DNA from: an uncultured Mucilaginibacter sp. | GTDB lineage: Bacteria > Bacteroidota > Bacteroidia > Sphingobacteriales > Sphingobacteriaceae | Assembly: GCA_913775265.1 (NCBI GenBank) | Contig: CAJYJH010000064.1 | Span: forward strand, 33,384-97,383 | Length of the DNA: 64,000 nt | Reading direction: 5' to 3' | In this document: positions 9,293 to 17,989 of the stretch, piece by piece | Position numbering within the stretch: position 1 is the stretch's first letter | Layout of the letters: each line of letters starts with the position of its first letter | The notes under the pieces: generated by a model | The model's input: only the letters and a program-made list of their open reading frames with translations | Told to the model about the DNA's origin: nothing | Databases searched by the model: none | Translations under genes and position numbers: made by a program

Positions 9293-10198
9293 TTAATTAA
9301 ACGTTTGCCTGAACTCCAGCGGTGATGCATTGGTTTTCTTTTTAAAAAGCTTATTGAACGATTGCGGATACTCGAACCCCAGCCGGTAAGCAATTTCGGC
9401 CACCGAAAGATTAGTGACCGACAGGTATTCTTTAGCCTTTGCTATCAGTTTTTCGTGGATGTGCTGCTGGCCTGTTAGTCCGGTAAGTGAGCGTAGCATA
9501 TCGCTTAGGTAATGAGGGGTGAGGTTCAGCTGTGCGGCAATACTTTCCACCGTGGGCAAGCCTGCGTTCAGCGTTTCGGCCTTTTCAAAATGCTGGTCTA
9601 AAATCTGCTCCATCCGCGTCAGCAAATCGTGGTTAGCGGCTTTGCGGGTAATAAATTGCCGCTGGTAAAACCGGTTGCTGTAGTTTAACAGTAAATCAAT
9701 ATGCGATAAAATAATGTCTTGCGTATGGTGGTCAATGTGCTGGTACTCTTCCTCAATCTGCTCAAAAATTCTGAGCATATAACTTTCTTCTTTCTGAGAC
9801 AGGTGCAGCGCCTCGTTTACCGTGTACGAGAAAAAACCATAGTTTTTTATTTTGGCAGCCAGCGGGTGTTTGTATAAAAAGTCGGGATGCACCAGCAAGG
9901 CATAACCCGAAGCCGGGTAAAGCGTGTCGGTAGGTATATCCGGCAACGACAGCACTTGTTTGGGTGATACAAAAGTCATCAAACCTTTATCGTAGTCGTA
10001 ATACTGTTGCCCGTAACGGCCCTTACCCGGAACGTTGCGTTTGATGGATATGCAATAAAATCCTAAAGTAAAATGCTCCCAGCGGATGCTGTTGGTAAAG
10101 CGCATATCTGCAATGCGAACCACGCTCACTAAAGGGTGCAGCGGCTCTGGTAGTGATACCAGCCGGTGCTTTTCGGTTATAGATGAGATGATTTGCAT
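9293..10198 (-). CDS. AraC-family transcriptional regulator
   Basis: This is a 301-residue protein. The C-terminal 100 residues are a double helix-turn-helix AraC domain: 'VESIAAQLNLTPHYLSDMLRSLTGLTGQQHIHEKLI' is HTH 1, and 'SVTNLSVAEIAYRLGFEYPQSFNKLFKKKTNASPLEFR' is HTH 2 plus the signature. The N-terminal part is a cupin-like sensor. It sits directly upstream of an SDR gene on the same strand (19 bases apart, SDR first). This is a common pairing in Bacteroidota in which the AraC protein controls the SDR. Confidence 0.92.
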   Translation of the reverse strand: MQIISSITEKHRLVSLPEPLHPLVSVVRIADMRFTNSIRWEHFTLGFYCISIKRNVPGKGRYGQQYYDYDKGLMTFVSPKQVLSLPDIPTDTLYPASGYALLVHPDFLYKHPLAAKIKNYGFFSYTVNEALHLSQKEESYMLRIFEQIEEEYQHIDHHTQDIILSHIDLLLNYSNRFYQRQFITRKAANHDLLTRMEQILDQHFEKAETLNAGLPTVESIAAQLNLTPHYLSDMLRSLTGLTGQQHIHEKLIAKAKEYLSVTNLSVAEIAYRLGFEYPQSFNKLFKKKTNASPLEFRQTFN

Positions 10199-10217
10199 TG
10201 CAGTTAATGTTACAAAG

Positions 10218-11021
10218 TTAACCTAAAATCTGTTTCCTGGTTTCTTTCCTGAACTCCTCGTTGCCCAGCTCGTTACGGCGGGCGTACATGGCCTGTGCAT
10301 CGGGCCCCGCCATGTAACGGATCTGGTCTTTATCATCGGTAGCAGCCTCGTAAACTACTTCGGCAATTTGGCGCGGTGTGGACGCAGCCTGCATCATGGC
10401 ATCTGCCGCGCCAAAAAGTTTTTCTTCGAGCGCGGTATAAGCCGGGTGTACCGAGCGGTCGAGCGAGCGGCCGATAAAATCCGTCCTGATGGCGCCCGGT
10501 GCTACAGTTTTAATACGGATTTTGTTTAGTCCCAGTTCGAACGACATCCCTTCAGACCAACCCTCTACGCCAAACTTGGTGGCGTGATAAATAGAGTGTA
10601 ACGGAAAGCCGATAACCCCGCCGATAGATGTGGTGCTGATAAAGGTGCCCGATTGCCGCTCCCTGAAATGCGGAATAAAAGCCTGGGTAACTCTGATCAC
10701 GCCTAAAAGGTTGGTATTAATTTCTCTCAAAATCTGCTCATCAGTCAATGATTCGAGCGCACCCATCAATCCGTAACCGGCGTTGTTAAACACCACATCA
10801 ACCGGCTGCAGTTGGGTAGCCTCAGCTACGGTGCGTTTAATTTGCTCTGCATTTGTCACATCAAGTGGCAGCAGCGTAACACCCGGCAGCTGTTTCAGTT
10901 CTGTTTCTGCATCCGGATTACGCATGGTGGCCATAACCCGCCAGCCCCGCTCGTGGAACAGTATGGCCGTAGCTTTACCTAAACCGGCAGAAGCTCCGGT
11001 GATAAAAATTGTTTTTTGCAT
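10218..11021 (-). CDS. Short-chain dehydrogenase/reductase
   Basis: The internal ATG at 11021 is preferred because it puts the Rossmann motif at the N-terminus ('KTIFITGASAGLGKAT', TGxxxGxG). Other SDR hallmarks are NNAG, the catalytic Ser in 'STTSIGG', and Y-x-x-x-K in 'IYHATKFG'. The length of 267 residues is typical of classical SDRs. The enzyme oxidises or reduces a small alcohol or ketone with NAD(P). It is the first gene of a likely operon with the AraC regulator. Confidence 0.92.
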   Translation of the reverse strand: MQKTIFITGASAGLGKATAILFHERGWRVMATMRNPDAETELKQLPGVTLLPLDVTNAEQIKRTVAEATQLQPVDVVFNNAGYGLMGALESLTDEQILREINTNLLGVIRVTQAFIPHFRERQSGTFISTTSIGGVIGFPLHSIYHATKFGVEGWSEGMSFELGLNKIRIKTVAPGAIRTDFIGRSLDRSVHPAYTALEEKLFGAADAMMQAASTPRQIAEVVYEAATDDKDQIRYMAGPDAQAMYARRNELGNEEFRKETRKQILG

Positions 11022-11099
11022 GGTATATCTAAATCGTAATGCAAAGGTTGGGTAAATCAATTAAACAGATGTATCCGGATGGTGGGTAGTTGTAGCCGA

Positions 11100-11466
11100 A
11101 ATGGGGGAGCAGCCCCTCCTAAATCCTCAAGCCTCCCCGAGCCCCCCAAAGGGAGAGATTTTGAATAAAATTTTGGTAATCAATTCATTTAAGTCTTTAA
11201 TTCAGTAGATTCTGATACAAGAAACGCATAGGCATGCTACTGTAAGCCTTCAGCCCCTAAAGAGGAAGTTTTTGAATACATGCATATAACTATGGAAAGG
11301 AACCGTGACAAAAAAGAAGCGCAGAGGCCCGCTGTTGCGCCCGGGCCAGCGAGGGCCTTGCGGGTGGGCAGGTGATCGCAACAGCCAAGCCTTTTTCTTT
11401 CTTTTGTGGCTATGACAAAAGAAATAGCCTCGCCGGCAATGGGGCGACAGAGGTGAGTGAATGACC
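11100..11466 (-). repeat. Family A repeat copy 2 with neighbouring C/G-rich element
   Basis: The 490-base gene-free stretch holds a C-rich 'CCTAAATCCT...GGGAG' element of the common Bacteroidota type (about 11115-11155). It also holds an inverted copy of family A (11307-11466) with both hairpins intact: CGCAACAG...CTGTTGCG orientation, and CTTTTGTggctatgACAAAAG. Confidence 0.7.
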
Positions 11467-11552
11467 ACTGTCCTTACTTAAAAACTCACAAACCCAATTT
11501 ACCTGGCATGTGAGATGCCTAAATGAATTCGGCACAACGGGTAAAGATTTCT

Positions 11553-12053
11553 TTACTTCTTAACTTCCACGCTAACTTCATTCCCCTCATCCAACCCACT
11601 CACACCACCACCTACATACTTAACTAAATAATTACCGGATTGCAGGGTGTAATTACGGGCCAGGTTAATGGTGGTTGTGGTACTGTCGTGTGCGGCCACG
11701 GTGAGGTACGCTTCGGCAGGTGGCGGCATCATGCGGCGGGCCATGGCGCCTTTAAACGGTGCTTCGGTGCCCTGTGCATCAGCAATGTCAAAGTACTTGC
11801 CCAGGCGGTCAAACGGGGTTTCCCATTTGTAAAAGCGCTGAGGCTGGCCGCTGTGGTTAATGACGGTAAATGTCAGCATCACCGAATCGGCAGATACGGC
11901 GGGCGATGGCATACTGAGCCGCGTTTGCAGTTTGGCGGTGTCGGCTTTGGCCGGTATACTATCCTGCATAGTAGTAGCTGTATTTTTTTGAGTCTGGCAA
12001 CCGGCGGCAAACAGTGCGGCCAGCGTGATTATTGTTGATAGTTTGCGTAGCAT
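11553..12053 (-). CDS. Lipoprotein with M35-prodomain-like beta fold
   Basis: This is a 166-residue protein with lipobox AAGC (Cys 19). The mature part follows the pattern 'FTVINHSGQPQRFYKWETPFDRLGKYFDI...YKGAMARRMMPP...YLTV...DSTTTTINLARNYTLQSGNYLVKY'. This resembles the N-terminal domain that precedes the catalytic domain in peptidyl-Lys metallopeptidases (M35), but no protease domain follows. It could be a free-standing inhibitor-like or binding domain. It is a single gene, with a C/G-rich repeat just upstream of its start. Confidence 0.6.
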   Translation of the reverse strand: MLRKLSTIITLAALFAAGCQTQKNTATTMQDSIPAKADTAKLQTRLSMPSPAVSADSVMLTFTVINHSGQPQRFYKWETPFDRLGKYFDIADAQGTEAPFKGAMARRMMPPPAEAYLTVAAHDSTTTTINLARNYTLQSGNYLVKYVGGGVSGLDEGNEVSVEVKK

Positions 12054-12203
12054 AAACCCCCTCTAAATCTCCCCCTGGAGGGAAGACTTTTTAATTATAT
12101 GGTTGAAATTAATGATTTGGCAAATGTATGATAATATGGGTAAGATGGTTTTTCGGAGCCGTCGTTTAATCATATAATATCATTTCGAAAAAAATGTAAG
12201 TTC

Positions 12204-12236
12204 TTTGTAGGGGTATATGCTGGTTGGGTTGTCTCA
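12204..12236 (+). promoter_or_regulatory. ECF-type promoter, site 1 (sigma operon)
   Basis: TTTGTAGGGGTA is followed by GTCTC, with exactly 24 bases between the G of GTAGG and the G of GTC. The same bipartite site with the same spacing lies upstream of 16045 and 17140. Its position just before the sigma gene suggests autoregulation. Confidence 0.65.
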
Positions 12237-12266
12237 TCGGCAACATGGTTCTAATATTATTAAACT

Positions 12267-12869
12267 TTGCAGCCAATTAGCCAGCACAACAACACTACCG
12301 AAATTGATTTTGGGCACGAGGATACCCTAAACAGCATTTACCTGGAGCTGTATGCAGGCCTGCACCGCTATGCCTTTACTTTTGTACAGGATGCTGCCCT
12401 GGCCGAAGAAATGGTGCACCAGGTGTTTTTAAAACTGCTGGAACGTCAGGCTCCGATCATCATACATACTTCGGTTAAAAGCTACCTGTACCGCTCGGTT
12501 TACCACGAGTGCCTTAACCACCTGAAACAGCAAAAAACAAGGCAAGTTGTCCAATTGGATAACCTGACCGACGCCACACATACCGAAACGCCTGTTGCTA
12601 AACTGCAGTACAACGAGCTGGAAACTCAGGTGCATGCCGCCATTAGCGACCTGCCCGAGCAATGCCGCACCATTTTTCAGTTAAGCAGGTTCGAGGAGTT
12701 AAAGTACCACCAGATTGCTACCCAACTGGGCCTTTCGGTTAAAACCGTAGAAACGCAAATGAGCCGCGCGCTCAAAAAACTGCGCATCAGCCTGGCCGAT
12801 TACCTGCCCTTGCTGGTAGCAGCCCTAATTACATTATTCACCCTTTTAATACATCGCCATGATTGTTAA
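12267..12869 (+). CDS. ECF RNA polymerase sigma factor (sigma-70 family, FecI-like)
   Basis: This is a 200-residue sigma factor. Region 2 is 'LYAGLHRYAFTFVQDAALAEEMVHQVFLKLLE...KSYLYRSVYHECLNHLK' and region 4 is 'LPEQCRTIFQLSRFEELKYHQIATQLGLSVKTVETQMSRALKKLR'. No ATG fits the frame, so a TTG at 12267 is the likely start. It lies about 30 bases after the putative -10 element. The C-terminus ends in a hydrophobic stretch (YLPLLVAALITLFTLLI) that could anchor it. The gene overlaps the anti-sigma gene by 11 bases. Confidence 0.92.
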   Translation: MQPISQHNNTTEIDFGHEDTLNSIYLELYAGLHRYAFTFVQDAALAEEMVHQVFLKLLERQAPIIIHTSVKSYLYRSVYHECLNHLKQQKTRQVVQLDNLTDATHTETPVAKLQYNELETQVHAAISDLPEQCRTIFQLSRFEELKYHQIATQLGLSVKTVETQMSRALKKLRISLADYLPLLVAALITLFTLLIHRHDC

Positions 12870-13821
12870 TGATGATTTATTGGTGAGCTACCTATCGGGC
12901 AATTGCGAGCCCGATGTGGCCGTACAGCTGATGCAGTGGCGGCAGGCTCATCCCGAACACGAAAAACAGTTCCGGGATTTTAAACTGATCTGGGAAACCA
13001 GCGCCCGCCTGGGTTATACCGGCCCAACGGATGCTGCCGCATCCCTGCAGCGGCTCCGGCAGAAAGCGGCGGCGCAAAGCAGCCTTGCACCTAAAGGCAA
13101 CATCAGGCATATGCAACAACCACGGGTTTGGTTAACGGCAGCCGCGTCTTTATTGGTGCTCTGCGCAATTGCGTGGTGGTTTACTACTCGCAATGGCAAC
13201 ATAGAGGTGCTAACCCAAAACCAGGTACAAACCGATACCCTGCCCGACGGCTCGGTGCTTACCATCAACAAGAACACCGAACTGCAATTTACCCGCAACT
13301 TTGATGGTGCGCAACGCAGGGTGTCGCTCAAACAAGGAGAGGCATTTTTTAATGTTAAGCATCAAACTCAAAGGCCGTTCGTCATTACTGCAGGGGCTAC
13401 TACCGTGCAGGTGCTGGGTACATCGTTCAACGTTAAAAATATAAACGGCCGCGTAGAAGTGATTGTGGAGAGCGGGATGGTGGGCGTAACATCGGGCAAC
13501 CAAACAGTAATGTTAAAAGCCGGCGAAAAGGCGGTTACCCAGCCCCGAGTGCACCGCATCGTCAAAACCGCTAATCCCGATCAGCTTTACCAGTACTACC
13601 GCACCCGCGAGTTTGTAGCGGTTAACACCCCGTTGTGGCGCATGGTTGAGGTATTGAATGAGGCTTATAATAGCCGCATTGTGTTAGACCGTAAAGAGTT
13701 GCGCACACTGCCGCTGAACACCACCTTTAAAAACGAATCGTTGGATGACATCCTGGCTATTATTGCCCGCACGTTTAATTTAACGGTGCAGCGTACATCT
13801 AACCAAATTATACTACGGTAA
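12859..13821 (+). CDS. FecR-family anti-sigma factor
   Basis: This is a 320-residue protein with a cytoplasmic anti-sigma N-terminus (residues 1-90), one membrane helix ('WLTAAASLLVLCAIAWWF', about 92-110), a periplasmic FecR domain ('TLPDGSVLTINKNTELQF...VQVLGTSFNVK') and a C-terminal DUF4974-like domain ending 'ILAIIARTFNLTVQRTSNQIIL'. It holds the ECF factor inactive and relays a signal from an outer-membrane STN-domain receptor. That receptor is normally encoded next, and here the next gene does carry an STN domain. Confidence 0.93.
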   Translation: MIVNDDLLVSYLSGNCEPDVAVQLMQWRQAHPEHEKQFRDFKLIWETSARLGYTGPTDAAASLQRLRQKAAAQSSLAPKGNIRHMQQPRVWLTAAASLLVLCAIAWWFTTRNGNIEVLTQNQVQTDTLPDGSVLTINKNTELQFTRNFDGAQRRVSLKQGEAFFNVKHQTQRPFVITAGATTVQVLGTSFNVKNINGRVEVIVESGMVGVTSGNQTVMLKAGEKAVTQPRVHRIVKTANPDQLYQYYRTREFVAVNTPLWRMVEVLNEAYNSRIVLDRKELRTLPLNTTFKNESLDDILAIIARTFNLTVQRTSNQIILR

Positions 13822-13831
13822 ACGCCTTTTA

Positions 13832-15982
13832 ATGAGATTAACCTCTACTATATATATTTTTTGCTATTGCTTTTTACTAATGCTGAGCCTGGCGCAAAAC
13901 GCGAGTGCGCAAAGCCCCGCTCAGCCTAACATTACGCTACAGGCCAAAAATACCAAACTGTTTATGGTTTTGCAGGAGATGGAAAAACAGGCGGGCATTT
14001 ATTTTTCGTACGATGGGCGGCTCATGAACCGCGATAGTTTGGTTACGCTAACCGTAACTCAGCAGCCGTTAACCTCGGCTTTGCAAACGCTGTTCGGCAA
14101 CCGGTTTGAGTACCAGCAGCAGGGCCGTTACCTGGTGATTACCCCGGACATGCCCCGGCTGGCCCTCACCAACACCGACGTAACTACCGATGGTAATTCG
14201 GTATCGGTAAGCGGCCTGGTAACCGACGAGCGCAGCGGCGAACGCCTGATGAATGCCAGCGTGTATGAAAAAGAACAGCTGGCCGCCACACTGACCGACG
14301 AGCACGGCTATTTTAAGTTACGACTACGGCCGGGCGCCTCGGGCAGCGTGTCGTTAACGGCAGGTAAACGGTTGTACCACGATACCACCGTGCATTTTTT
14401 ACAATCGGTACTGGTAAACGCGCGGGCAGGCACGGCAGCCTACCAGGCCGACCGAAGCCGTGGCAACCGCGTTGAACGCACGGGCTTGGGGCAAGCTTTT
14501 ATTTCTACCCGGCAAATGATACAAAGCCTCAACATTCCCAATTTTTTTGCCACCCGCCCGTTCCAGGTGTCGCTTACGCCGGGGCTAAGCACGCATGGCA
14601 TGTTTAGTCCGCAAGTAGTAAACAAGGTATCGCTAAACTTAATAGGCGGCTACACCGCAGGCGTAAACGGCATTGAGGCCGGCGGGTTGTTTAATATCAA
14701 CAAGCGCGACTCGAGGTATTTACAGTTGGCAGGGGTGTTTAATCTGGTGGGTGGCAACGCTTACGGGTTGCAGCTGGCCGGTGTACATAACCGTGCGCTC
14801 GATACGGTAAAAGGCATACAGCTATCGTTTTTTACCAACCAGGCCGAGCGGCAGTTGTCGGGATTACAAATCAGTACCATACATAACCGCACTCAACGTT
14901 TAAAAGGCGTGCAGGTGGGCATCGTTAACGTGGCCGACACCTCAGAGGGCATGAGCATAGGTTTGGTTAACCTGGTACGCAACGGCTTTTATAAAATCAG
15001 CTACTCGGCCACTAACCTCGCCAATATCAACCTGGCACTTAAAACAGGTACACACGGGTTTTACAGCAGTTTACTCATTGCGGCCAACCCATCTTTCCAT
15101 CAAAAGTTTTATTCGTTCGGGTTGGGTATAGGACATGATTTTATGTTTACCGAAAAGCTGTACCTATCGGCCGAAGCCGACTACCAGTTTGCCTACACCG
15201 GCTCGTGGGACGACCGCTGGGCGCAGGGCAAGCTGCTGCTTAATTACCAGCTTACCAATAGCATCAGCCTGTTTGGCGGCGCTACTTACAACAAGTACTC
15301 TTATACGGGCAGCCAGCCGGGTTACCAAACACGATTTAGGGTGACAGCCGACGAGTATTACCAGCGCATTCGCAATCATCGGTTAGGCAACCCGGTACAG
15401 CGCTGGATTGGTTGGGAGGCAGGTATTGCTTTTAACTCTGTATTTAAACCGGCGTTAAAAAAAACGGCCGATATATCAAAGGCCTGGTATGTTGGCGTTG
15501 CTGCCACTGCGGGTATAGGTTGGAATCAGCCTTTCCGGATGGTAAAAGGCGCTGACTTACTGTTTCAGCGTGATTTGGGCGAAAACCTGAGTGCCATACT
15601 TTCAACAGGTTATACATTATTTACAGCACCTCCTAATCCGTTAATTAGCAGATATGACGACTTCTACCTATATCTGAAGGATCTTAAAATTGTACCATTG
15701 CGGGCGGGTGTAAGACTGAGAACAGGCTCGTCATTTTATATATCGGGCGAAGTGGGCCAGGCTTTTGGTAACACACCGGTTTATGTTGTACAACCTGCTC
15801 AAAGTAGCTACTATATCAATTATCAAACCCGTCCTTACCGCGCCTGGACCTATGCCGCCAGTGCCGGGTTTAGCTTTAAAAGCGGACTGGAAGCCGGTTT
15901 AAAGTTTGACGATTACGGCCTGCAAACGGAGTACAAACAATTTGCGCTGCGCCTTGGCTACCGCTTAAAGCTCAGTAAATAA
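13832..15982 (+). CDS. STN-domain surface receptor with carboxypeptidase-like domain and repeat-containing barrel
   Basis: This 716-residue outer-membrane protein starts 10 bases after fecR. It has a signal peptide, then an STN (secretin/TonB N-terminal) domain at about 30-105 ('MVLQEMEKQAGIYFSYDGRLMN'). A CarbD-like beta domain (about 140-210, 'VSGLVTDERSGERLMNASVYE') follows. Next is a central run of G-[LVI]-Q-[LV]-[AGS] repeats (about 270-385) like LA_2272-type surface repeats, and C-terminal beta-barrel modules. There is no TonB plug domain and no 22-strand SusC barrel, so it is not a standard transporter. The STN domain likely touches FecR in the periplasm. Its last 150 residues resemble each half of the next gene's product. 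Confidence 0.75.
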   Translation: MRLTSTIYIFCYCFLLMLSLAQNASAQSPAQPNITLQAKNTKLFMVLQEMEKQAGIYFSYDGRLMNRDSLVTLTVTQQPLTSALQTLFGNRFEYQQQGRYLVITPDMPRLALTNTDVTTDGNSVSVSGLVTDERSGERLMNASVYEKEQLAATLTDEHGYFKLRLRPGASGSVSLTAGKRLYHDTTVHFLQSVLVNARAGTAAYQADRSRGNRVERTGLGQAFISTRQMIQSLNIPNFFATRPFQVSLTPGLSTHGMFSPQVVNKVSLNLIGGYTAGVNGIEAGGLFNINKRDSRYLQLAGVFNLVGGNAYGLQLAGVHNRALDTVKGIQLSFFTNQAERQLSGLQISTIHNRTQRLKGVQVGIVNVADTSEGMSIGLVNLVRNGFYKISYSATNLANINLALKTGTHGFYSSLLIAANPSFHQKFYSFGLGIGHDFMFTEKLYLSAEADYQFAYTGSWDDRWAQGKLLLNYQLTNSISLFGGATYNKYSYTGSQPGYQTRFRVTADEYYQRIRNHRLGNPVQRWIGWEAGIAFNSVFKPALKKTADISKAWYVGVAATAGIGWNQPFRMVKGADLLFQRDLGENLSAILSTGYTLFTAPPNPLISRYDDFYLYLKDLKIVPLRAGVRLRTGSSFYISGEVGQAFGNTPVYVVQPAQSSYYINYQTRPYRAWTYAASAGFSFKSGLEAGLKFDDYGLQTEYKQFALRLGYRLKLSK

Positions 15983-15994
15983 ATAATACAGTCC

Positions 15995-16026
15995 CTTGTA
16001 GGGGTAAGTGCCAAATCTGCTGTCGT
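15995..16026 (+). promoter_or_regulatory. ECF-type promoter, site 2
   Basis: CTTGTAGGGGTA is followed by GTCGT with the same 24-base spacing as site 1. It lies 19-50 bases before the ATG of the barrel gene at 16045. The GTAGGGGTA block is identical to site 1. Confidence 0.65.
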
Positions 16027-16044
16027 AAGGGCAAAAAATCTCTG

Positions 16045-17022
16045 ATGCAATTTAAACCTCTACTCTCTGTTTTATTAGGATGTATGCTGATGGCCACTAC
16101 GGCATCAGCGCAAGATAGCTGGCACGTTGGCTTTGGCGTTAACACCAGCCTGGCCACCGGCGAAGCCTTTAAATACACCCTGGGCGGTGATATCCGTGCC
16201 GAAAAAACTTTTAGCAACACCATAACCGGCACCCTGTCGGCAGGCTTTACGCACTTTTTCGAAAAAGATCATTTTCGTGGCTTTTCGCAATATGGCAGTC
16301 CGTACAACGTGATCCCTGTTAAGGCGGGCATCAAATATTTTGTAGGCCAAAAGTTTTACCTGGGAGGCGAGTTGGGTGCAGGTATTGCCTTTGAGCAATG
16401 GGGCACTTCATTTTTATGGTCACCTTCAGCCGGCTTGGCTTTTAACAACGGTTTAGATTTGAGCCTGCGGTATGAGGATTTTACCAAAAGTCCGGCCACC
16501 AAAGCCGTGTCGTTGCGACTGGGTTATAACATTGCTGCCCGCAAGCTGGCTTTTCGCGCTAAAAGCGATGTACCGGCCAACTGGCAATTAACCACCAGCC
16601 TGCTGTACGGCGCTGCAGCTACCGGTGCGGTAAGCAAAGTTTTGGGCGGCGAAATAAGCGTCAATAAGTTTGTAGCTCACAATATAGAAGCGCTGGTGAG
16701 CGCCGGGTATAGTTATTATTACGTCCAAACGCTGAGCTATTATTTTGACCAGCCGGCCACTACTATAGAGATCCGCAAGTCGGCCAGAAACATCGTTCCA
16801 CTGCGGGCGGGTATCAAAGCATATGCCGGTAATCGCCTTTACGCCGGTGCCGAAGCTGGTGTAGCCTTAGGTATTAAAGGCAGAACCTCGGCTTTGTTAG
16901 CACCTTCTTTAGGGATCAACCTTAATAATCATATAGACGCAGGTTTGCGGTACGATTACTTTAAAGATGACTACCAGCCCAATACACTTTCCTTAAAACT
17001 GGGTTACCGGTTTAACCTGTAA
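16045..17022 (+). CDS. Outer-membrane beta-barrel protein made of two homologous modules
   Basis: This is a 325-residue secreted protein (signal peptide ending ASAQ) with two tandem modules of about 150 residues. Each has the order 'GGxIxxxK...LSAGxxxFF/YYY...xxVPLRAGIKxxxGxxxYxGxELGAG...SxGLxxNNxxDxxLRYxxF', ending in strands such as 'SLRLGY' and 'SLKLGYRFNL'. The C-terminal part of the preceding STN receptor is a third copy of the module. It has its own ECF-type promoter and is followed by a terminator. It may be a structural outer-membrane protein of the same envelope response. Confidence 0.75.
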   Translation: MQFKPLLSVLLGCMLMATTASAQDSWHVGFGVNTSLATGEAFKYTLGGDIRAEKTFSNTITGTLSAGFTHFFEKDHFRGFSQYGSPYNVIPVKAGIKYFVGQKFYLGGELGAGIAFEQWGTSFLWSPSAGLAFNNGLDLSLRYEDFTKSPATKAVSLRLGYNIAARKLAFRAKSDVPANWQLTTSLLYGAAATGAVSKVLGGEISVNKFVAHNIEALVSAGYSYYYVQTLSYYFDQPATTIEIRKSARNIVPLRAGIKAYAGNRLYAGAEAGVALGIKGRTSALLAPSLGINLNNHIDAGLRYDYFKDDYQPNTLSLKLGYRFNL

Positions 17023-17053
17023 AAAATAATATTCACCTAACCTTTATCATCAC

Positions 17054-17082
17054 AAGGCGGCGCAGTAGCGTTGCCTTTTTTT
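17054..17082 (+). terminator. Intrinsic terminator after the barrel gene
   Basis: A ten-pair stem AAGGCGGCGC/GCGTTGCCTT (two G-U pairs) with loop AGTA is followed by seven T's. It separates the barrel gene from the next ECF-type promoter. Confidence 0.75.
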
Positions 17083-17090
17083 GTGGGCGT

Positions 17091-17121
17091 TTGTCGGGGT
17101 AAAGTGCCGGTAGCTTGTCTT
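17091..17121 (+). promoter_or_regulatory. ECF-type promoter, site 3
   Basis: TTGTCGGGGTA is followed by GTCTT, again with 24 bases between GTC(G) and GTC(T). It lies 19-50 bases before the ATG at 17140. It differs by one base from sites 1 and 2 in the upstream block. Confidence 0.6.
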
Positions 17122-17139
17122 AAAGTAAACTAAACCAAT

Positions 17140-17967
17140 ATGCAGTTATTTAAAGCTTTATTGTTTTTAGGAATAGGGCTGGGTAGCATAAAGCCGTTGA
17201 GTGCCAGTGCGCAAAATGATTTGAGCAAAGGCATATCTCATAACGATTATTTACAAAACCGCCCTCTGCAAGATGCCCTCCAAGCGGGTTACACTAATTT
17301 GGAAGCCGACATTTTTTTGCATCATGGCCGGTTGGTGGTGGCGCACTGGTTTCCGTACCTCAAGGGTACACGCACGCTTGATGAACTGTACCTTAAACCG
17401 TTGAGCAGTTATGTGAAACAACATCGGAATGACGCTGAATTTTTGCCAATCACGCTGCTCATCGATATCAAATCATCTCCGTTAAAAACCTACCTCGCGC
17501 TGCGAAAACAGCTGCAACCATACAGCGATGTGCTATCGGTTTATGAGGGCGGGTGTGTTAAGCAAGGCCTTATTAATATTATACTCACCGGGCGCCAACC
17601 GGTGCAGTTTATACAGCACGAAAGCCGCACGTGGGTACTGATGGACGATGCTTTGAACGCCCTTGCCAATGCTGCCGCGACTGATGTTTTTGCTATGGCC
17701 AGTTGCCGGTATTCGAAAGTGCTTAGTTGGCGCGGCCGGGGAGTTATGCCCGATGCAGAACGGCGCAAACTCATCAGCCTGGTGAATGCGGCGCACAGCC
17801 AGGGTAAAAAGGCCCGCCTTTGGGCTTCGCCCGAAAACGATGAGGTACGCTGCGAACTCTTAGCCTGCGGTGTAGACTATCTGAACACCGATCGACTGGC
17901 CGAACTAAAGGCTTTCTTTTCGGTGCGACGCGCTGCGCAGGCCATTGTGGCAACCAACAAGCCGTAA
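17140..17967 (+). CDS. PI-PLC/GDPD-like phosphodiesterase (AIM6-like family)
   Basis: This is a 275-residue secreted protein (signal peptide ending SASAQ). The motif 'SHNDYLQNRPLQDALQAGYTNLEADIFLHHGRLVVAH' places the paired active-site His and the metal-binding E-x-D as in the glycerophosphodiester phosphodiesterase superfamily. Further strands are 'ITLLIDIKS' and 'KKARLWASPENDEVRCELLACGVDYLNTDRL'. It likely cleaves a phosphodiester in a lipid head group or glycan in the periplasm. It is the first gene after ECF-type promoter 3 and is likely cotranscribed with the flippase-like gene. Confidence 0.75.
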   Translation: MQLFKALLFLGIGLGSIKPLSASAQNDLSKGISHNDYLQNRPLQDALQAGYTNLEADIFLHHGRLVVAHWFPYLKGTRTLDELYLKPLSSYVKQHRNDAEFLPITLLIDIKSSPLKTYLALRKQLQPYSDVLSVYEGGCVKQGLINIILTGRQPVQFIQHESRTWVLMDDALNALANAAATDVFAMASCRYSKVLSWRGRGVMPDAERRKLISLVNAAHSQGKKARLWASPENDEVRCELLACGVDYLNTDRLAELKAFFSVRRAAQAIVATNKP

Positions 17968-17989
17968 ACTTCAATTACTTAATATCTGC

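Noticed and set aside
11640..12038. A 132-codon frame opposite the lipoprotein gene
   Set aside because: No plausible start context or motifs. The minus-strand gene has a signal peptide and lipobox.
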